The position numbers and the translations under genes are program-made. The notes under the pieces were generated by a model. It searched no databases, was not told the DNA's origin, and was given only the letters and a program-made list of their open reading frames with translations. This document shows positions 58,327 to 64,000 of a DNA stretch of 64,000 bases, piece by piece (positions within the stretch are counted from its first letter, which is position 1; the number at the start of each line of letters is the position of its first letter). This DNA is from Sacculina carcini (lineage: Eukaryota; Arthropoda; Thecostraca; Sacculinidae), in contig OU696590.1 of NCBI GenBank assembly GCA_916048095.2, positions 2,027,501-2,091,500 of the forward strand, written 5' to 3'.

Positions 58327-58672
58327 AATCATGGGGGTACGGGGGTATATATACCCCCCGACAAATTGGCTGGGGGGTATGAATATGCAATTATACCCCC
58401 CGTAAATTCTGCTGAGTTCAGTTCATTGGGTATGTTATCATCAAAATCAGCATAGAAGGCAAATGACAATAGGCAAACAATGCAAGAAATTATAAATATG
58501 TGAAGAATTATATCACGCAATATACTTTTCATCGGGGTATGTGTGTTATAATTGAATAGGCTGAAAATAGTTAAGGGGACCACACAATTGTCCAACTGAG
58601 TCAACTTTGAACACTAATGCATGATGGCTGTCACCCCCCCCCCCCCTGAGCTTCGACACAAATCTACGCCGA
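58327..58672. repeat. Dispersed 320-350 bp repeat, copy 3 of 4
   Basis: Matches copies 1 and 2 (CTGCTGAGTTCAGTTCATTG, TGCATGATGGCTGTCA, GCTTCGACACAAATCTACG), with a 13-nt C run at about 58635. It directly abuts copy 4 in the same orientation. Confidence 0.85.
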
Positions 58673-58675
58673 TGA

Positions 58676-58974
58676 TGGGTAACCCCACATAACCCCTACA
58701 CATTGGCTGGGGGTATGAATATGGAATTATTCTCCCTGAGAATCCTGCTGAGTTCAGTTCATTGAGTATATTGTCATTAAATCAGTATAGCAAAAAATTA
58801 ACGATCCACAAGCGCGCGTGTGTGTGTGCAATTGTATGGAATATACTTCTCATTGAGGTATGTGTTGTAATTGAAAAGCTATAAAATGGTTGAGGGTCTC
58901 ATTAACCAACTGAGCCATCCTTGAACACTGATGCACGATGGATGTCATCCTCCCGAGCTTCGACACAAATATAC
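58676..58974. repeat. Dispersed 320-350 bp repeat, copy 4 of 4 (tandem with copy 3)
   Basis: Same orientation and order of shared blocks as copy 3 (TGCTGAGTTCAGTTCATTGA, CCTTGAACACTGATGCACGA, CGAGCTTCGACACAAAT). It is more diverged and lacks the C run. Confidence 0.8.
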
Positions 58975-59640
58975 ATCTTATACAAAGACGTACTGGATAC
59001 CAATGTGCGAATAAATAAATGGGGAACCATTAGAAAGCGCAAGACTAAGAAGACTGATGTCCTGCAAAATCTTGGAAGCGCTTGAATTTGTGATCCTGAT
59101 ATGGATTATGCGCATTTCTGAGATACGTCTACAATCAGAAGTGTTCCTCAACAAATACCAGAACTTTTCAACGGTGACCCTTGATATGAAGGTATTATAT
59201 TCAACCATACTCTGTGTAAATGATCTATAGACTTTGCTTCATTCAAAACGTATCGAAATCATAAGCATTTGTGATCGATTTGCACACTTGTGAGAAGAAG
59301 AGGCGGCGAGATAAGCACAGACCAACACACAACACATCTGATCAACCAGCGCCACACAAACGCGCCGGCACCAGAAAACACTACACACAGACATACATAC
59401 ACACAGTCACACGCAATTTTGCACGTGCACAAACACACAACGCAGTCGGCTTGACGCGGACAAAAGCGGCGCAAAAGTTGAATCGCGACGCGACGAAAGT
59501 GGCGCAGTGGCGGCACATCACACAGCTCGGCGCTAAACAAGCCTCCTTGTGTTCACGGCCGTGTGTGTGTGTGTGAGCGGGTGAGACGCCAGTAACAATG
59601 CAATGAAAGACGCCGCATACGCTTCTGTGGTGAGCTCACA

Positions 59641-59778
<138 letters not shown>

Positions 59779-59973
59779 ACTCACACCACTATACTAGCCA
59801 TTCAAAGCCGCTAAATGGTCAACTATTTACAACCCGCAGAGCACATACACACATGCATACAAACGTGTGTGTGTGACCACTGGGAAATGAGAGTGGCCGG
59901 TGTAATGAAAAATTCGTCCCCATAGATTCGGCGACTGAGAAGTCCATCTATTTCAGCACGTCTCTCGCCATGA

Positions 59974-60004
<31 letters not shown>

Positions 60005-60687
60005 TGCATGAGCGGGTGGGTTTGCTTGATTCTCATCTCGCGGCGGCAAACCAAAGTGCAACGAAAGAAAGAGAGAGAGAAAGCGATGCATAGGCGGCGT
60101 TCCAAGTGCTTACACTAATCCTGACACCTCACAACCCGAGCACAACCCCCAGATGTTGTACGTACACACACACACACACAAACACGCAGCACATGATTGT
60201 GTATTTGTCGGTATGCAGGCGTTCACTGAAAAACTATCCAATAAGCCAACCGGAAAATGGCAACACGAGGACAATGTCTGATATTTGCAAAAATAACGAC
60301 AGTGAAAACACACAGAATATACAGATGTCAATCATAACATAAAACTACATTTTCTGATGACAAAATATGAATTTATACCATAAAAACAGGTATTTAATTT
60401 AAAGGGGACACATTGACAATTAACAGACAAGATTGGCTGCAATAATTATGAATTATTAACTGACATACTTCTACAGCTGCAAATCAAAATAGGGTGTATC
60501 ACCTAAAATTACTGGCTGAATCAGAACAAATAAATTATTACAGCAAAATGCAATGTGGTTAAATGTAAGCGCTCAGTTCGTGGTGGCTGGGAAGTATATA
60601 TCTCAACACGCCATAAACACCCGGAAAACATTCACATGTGAGCCAATTCCGAGCACACAAACACTGAACGATGTCGTGCATTGTCGC

Positions 60688-63600
60688 TCACTTGCTGCCC
60701 AGCCCAAGTAAAGCCTCATCCATGAGATCGTCGTCAATGATGCACGGCGAGGACTGGCCCGTTGATGAGCGCGGCGACACAAGACTCAACTGACGCGGCG
60801 AGGCCACCGGTGCCGGACTGCGCACTATGTGGATCTGCACGGAAGGTGAGGCAGGAAACTGCGGTGGTGGAGGCGGAGGTGGTGGCGGTGGCGGAACCGC
60901 CGACTGTATACCACTAGTAGCCGTCGACGTGACAGACACAGATGATGACGACGACGTGCAGGAAACCGAGGTAGCAGCGACGGACGACGGCAAGCCGGGA
61001 CGGCAAACGGTCGAATCACGAGCGGATGGAACATTTGCAGAGCTGACGGACGAGAGATATGACTGAGCACAAGAAGACGCAGCCGCCGAGATAGCTGTGG
61101 CAGTGGATGTTCGATGCACACCGCCTTCGGTGATTGACAAAGACGAACGATGCACATCGAGAGACGATGAAGAAGACGTAGTCGACGGAGAAGCTACACG
61201 GTCAATTTTCTTGATCTCCAGCGATTTGGGAAGTGGAGGTAGATCGCTGTCGAGGACGATGTCAGATCGTTCCGAAGCACCAAATACATCTTGCCGACAA
61301 GACTTGGCCAGCAGTTGTAGATCGTCAGTCGACTGAGACACCACAGAGCACTGAGCTGCATCGGAAGCTATTTCTGCGGCACCATCGTCCGACCTGTACA
61401 ACGCTTTACGCACCCCACCGGCCATGCCTGCGATATTCTTGGCGCATGAAAACGGAGAGGTGCGTTCCGACTGGCTTTGACGAATGCCGCTGGGACTGGA
61501 CGATGACGAACGGGACTTGGTCTTATTGATCGTCAGTTTCATACCGTCGGTAGATGGTTTCACAGTGAATTCGGATTTGTCACCTTTGACACCATCTTCC
61601 TTTTTTACGTCTTCATTAGACACAAGAGTATTGAGTTTATTGATAACATCACTGAGAGAGCTTTTTCGAGAGCGGTTCGGTGACCAGGATTCTGTGCTGA
61701 GCGCTGATGTTTCTGGAGTCGCTTGATTGGAAGATGTAGTCACAGGTCTACCACTACTCATGCTCCCGCTGCTAATCAGATTAGATTCGACACGATCCAG
61801 TTTAGGACGATGCTGTTTGCTTTTGTCCTTTAACTTCTCCAAAGCGCGACTGGCAGACGAACTAGTACTACTCCCACTGGATCTGTGCGAGCTAGGCGAC
61901 GGGTGCCGCGATACACTGTGATCAGGAGAATTTGAATGAGAAGAATGCTTTGAAGACGACGATGTTTTGTGTTTGGATACAGAAGATCCGCTGGACTTGA
62001 ATCCAGGAGAGCTTGATGAAGACAATGGGTGTTTCTTAAGAGGCGGTGAAGCTGAACTAGTTTTGGATGATGCCAACTTATTACAGGATTCTCGCATGTG
62101 ATCCCTGTCCTTGTTGCTAGGAGAACCACGAGAATCACCACCACGATTGGAACGGGAAGAGGGGGAATCCTCACGCCGTCTCCGTTTATCTCCACGATCT
62201 CGCTCTTTGTCTTTCCTTTCCTTGCGACGTTCCTCCGGCGTTTTGTTTGGAATGGGAGTTATAGTCAGGGACGATGGTAAGTTCGGTCCCGTTCCACTAG
62301 GAAAACCAAAGATGTCAAACGATGGCATTTGATTGGTTTGTGAGCTGACTTTGGCCGCGTTGATTGCCTGCGCTTTATCTAGCTCAATTTGCCGAACTGT
62401 AGCCTCTATACTATCCAGCTCTGAGCAAGCGGTTTTTTCTGGTGTGTCCATCGAAACATCTTCAACGACTGATAGATTAGGTTCAGTTTTCACCTTGACA
62501 ACAGATGACTGAGTTGACACATAATCTACAGGAGTTGTCATGACAAAATCAGACGAATCACCGGGAGCCGAATACTTTTGTGGCTGCATAAACTCATGTT
62601 CGTTGACAGAAACGTCAGCCGAGTGTGTATCTGAAGGTTCTGATTTTATTCGTACTTCGCCATTCTGAGAGGGAACGCCAGGAACCGAAGATTCACCGCG
62701 ATTTGCGTCAATGGAAGCTGCTGGAGTCAACCGTCGAAGAAGCGCACGCATCATGACCGGAACGGACAATGTTTCACGTAATATCTTTGTTGACATCTCG
62801 TCCACGGTTGATTTGGAGGGGGTGTGCAGACGACAAACCAACATGCCCGGCGAGCTATCGCTCAGCTCTACTTCCAGAGTAGACAGCCAGTCCTCTTCGG
62901 GATTTTCAAACGATATTGTCAGTCCACTCTTTAGACAAGCGACAACCTCGAAATTCACAACAGCCGTACTACTTGGTTGTTTCTTAGGAACAGCACGGAC
63001 AAAGCTGCGAATCAACGTCGAGAGAAGAGACTGACGACGCACCGTCATCATAATCGACACGATTTGCGACGCATGCGTGAACATCAACTTTTCCAGCATC
63101 ACTCCGTACATTTGCGACTCGCTACCTATATGGTATCTGTGCCACTGATCGGGCAGTCTGACCAACAGCGGCTGATGGACGCTCCGCGTACCGTCCAAAA
63201 TGTCTGCCGTCAAATCTCGTGCCGTGTCGCCATTGCCAGCAACTCCAGTGAGTGCATTCAGTGCCTTGACGGCTGTCATATCAAACGGCAAAGCACGACG
63301 AAATCGCAGCTGATAGACGATCGGCAAGCGGCAGCTGTTTGACGGTGTTAGATTTGTGAACGACAGCGTACTGATGCTGCCGTCATCTCCACTGCCTGTT
63401 GCCTGACCGCCGGAGCCGTTGTAGAGTGGATGCAGCGGCACCGAGTGACTCAAGCCATTGGGATCATCGACCACGCTCACCTCGAACCAGTAACCTAAAC
63501 CATCGCCGGCCATCACACGCTCCATGGACACCGAAAGCTGTTGATACGTAGCCGTGTCGAGCAACTCCCGCGGCGGCAGTAGAAACACAACGCGCATCGG

Positions 63601-64000
63601 TCGGCCACCACATCGCCGACGCACCAGCGCAAAGTCGCGGTAATGCGTCGGTTCGACGACCGCACGAATGTCACGATTCATCAACGCATTGACGTCCGTT
63701 TCGATTGCACACAGTGTCGTGTACACGCGCGTCCTAACATCAGCCGTGTCGGTCGCCTCAGCTGTCGCCACGCTGTAAATGTCCAGCAGTCCCTGCAGAT
63801 GCGCGCGGAAGGCCGCGTAGTCGCCGGCCGCCAAGGCGGAGGCTATCAGCGGCGACTCCACGGCGGCCGGCTCGCTCTGGTGCTGTACGTGGACGCGCGT
63901 GACGGCCGCCGAGTCGGCGTCGAACTCGAGACGCACGCAGCACGCGCCGGCACACTCGATGACGCAGCCCCGACCGTCGGCGCTCGCTGTGCACGTGCAG
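60688..64000 (-). CDS. MED1: Mediator complex subunit 1 (MED1), 5' part outside window
   Basis: One open frame runs from the window edge to TGA 60690-60688 (about 1,100 residues) with no sign of an intron, unless a CAG at about 63987 is an acceptor. The N-terminal 400 residues match the MED1 core: FRAHLQGLLDIYS (human FSKHLKGLVNLYN), PMRVVFLLPPRELLD, LSFTNLTPSNSCRLP and LRETLSVPVMMRALLRR (human SIPVTMRAIRRK). The tail is Ser-rich and disordered, with a basic block (RKERKDKERDRGDKRRRRED), SSLSDVINKLNTL, a 13-residue Pro run and a C-terminus CIIDDDLMDEALLGLGSK that mirrors human DDDLMDVALIGN. MED1 links activators, in vertebrates nuclear receptors, to RNA polymerase II through Mediator. I see one LxxLL (LQGLL) inside the folded domain but no LxxLL pair in the tail, where vertebrate MED1 has its receptor boxes. 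Confidence 0.95.
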   Translation of the reverse strand, partial: CTCTASADGRGCVIECAGACCVRLEFDADSAAVTRVHVQHQSEPAAVESPLIASALAAGDYAAFRAHLQGLLDIYSVATAEATDTADVRTRVYTTLCAIETDVNALMNRDIRAVVEPTHYRDFALVRRRCGGRPMRVVFLLPPRELLDTATYQQLSVSMERVMAGDGLGYWFEVSVVDDPNGLSHSVPLHPLYNGSGGQATGSGDDGSISTLSFTNLTPSNSCRLPIVYQLRFRRALPFDMTAVKALNALTGVAGNGDTARDLTADILDGTRSVHQPLLVRLPDQWHRYHIGSESQMYGVMLEKLMFTHASQIVSIMMTVRRQSLLSTLIRSFVRAVPKKQPSSTAVVNFEVVACLKSGLTISFENPEEDWLSTLEVELSDSSPGMLVCRLHTPSKSTVDEMSTKILRETLSVPVMMRALLRRLTPAASIDANRGESSVPGVPSQNGEVRIKSEPSDTHSADVSVNEHEFMQPQKYSAPGDSSDFVMTTPVDYVSTQSSVVKVKTEPNLSVVEDVSMDTPEKTACSELDSIEATVRQIELDKAQAINAAKVSSQTNQMPSFDIFGFPSGTGPNLPSSLTITPIPNKTPEERRKERKDKERDRGDKRRRREDSPSSRSNRGGDSRGSPSNKDRDHMRESCNKLASSKTSSASPPLKKHPLSSSSSPGFKSSGSSVSKHKTSSSSKHSSHSNSPDHSVSRHPSPSSHRSSGSSTSSSASRALEKLKDKSKQHRPKLDRVESNLISSGSMSSGRPVTTSSNQATPETSALSTESWSPNRSRKSSLSDVINKLNTLVSNEDVKKEDGVKGDKSEFTVKPSTDGMKLTINKTKSRSSSSSPSGIRQSQSERTSPFSCAKNIAGMAGGVRKALYRSDDGAAEIASDAAQCSVVSQSTDDLQLLAKSCRQDVFGASERSDIVLDSDLPPLPKSLEIKKIDRVASPSTTSSSSSLDVHRSSLSITEGGVHRTSTATAISAAASSCAQSYLSSVSSANVPSARDSTVCRPGLPSSVAATSVSCTSSSSSVSVTSTATSGIQSAVPPPPPPPPPPPQFPASPSVQIHIVRSPAPVASPRQLSLVSPRSSTGQSSPCIIDDDLMDEALLGLGSK

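Overview
The window is nuclear DNA of an invertebrate animal. Spliced, GC-rich genes for conserved animal proteins (malectin, ZRANB2, LRRC42, Mediator MED1 and two C2H2 zinc-finger proteins) sit in a repeat-rich landscape of (GT)n/(CA)n microsatellites, CR1/L2-type LINEs, hAT- and pogo-like DNA elements, a tRNA-derived SINE and two gypsy-type fossils. I cannot name the species. Exon structures below come from reading splice sites and checking that reading phases agree across every junction.

Layout. 1-5.1 kb: a LINE fragment, then the last four exons of a + strand C2H2 zinc-finger gene whose last intron holds a 21-bp minisatellite. 6.5-9.5 kb: malectin, - strand, four exons, complete. 10.5-16.1 kb: ZRANB2, + strand, eight exons, complete at 328 codons with AATAAA downstream. 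16.4-18.5 kb: a decayed LINE. 19.0-21.7 kb: a pogo-like relic and LRRC42 (- strand, four exons recognised, ends uncertain). 23.2-36.8 kb: two gypsy fossils; the second is interrupted by a nearly intact 4.5-kb CR1-type LINE and by a solo LTR. 36.8-40.2 kb: a segment bounded by ~290-bp inverted repeats, carrying two more LTR insertions and a decayed nuclear-receptor-like zinc finger. 41.2-41.6 kb: a GC-rich open frame weakly like a nuclear-receptor ligand-binding domain. 42-52 kb: mostly non-autonomous DNA elements and microsatellites. 52.8-54.4 kb: a complete two-exon C2H2 gene with a CCAAT/GC-box promoter. 55-60 kb: nested hAT elements, a four-copy repeat family and a long (CA)n tract. 60.7-64 kb: MED1, - strand, its 5' end beyond the window.

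The genes do not form a pathway: MED1 and the zinc-finger proteins act in transcription, ZRANB2 in splicing, malectin in ER glycoprotein quality control. The most striking global pattern is that 14 of the 19 intron 3' splice sites I could place are preceded within about 100 nt by a (TG)n tract in the sense of transcription, on both strands. The second is a family of TG...CA LTRs with perfect 5-bp target duplications, each carrying a 33-34 nt GC-rich hairpin.
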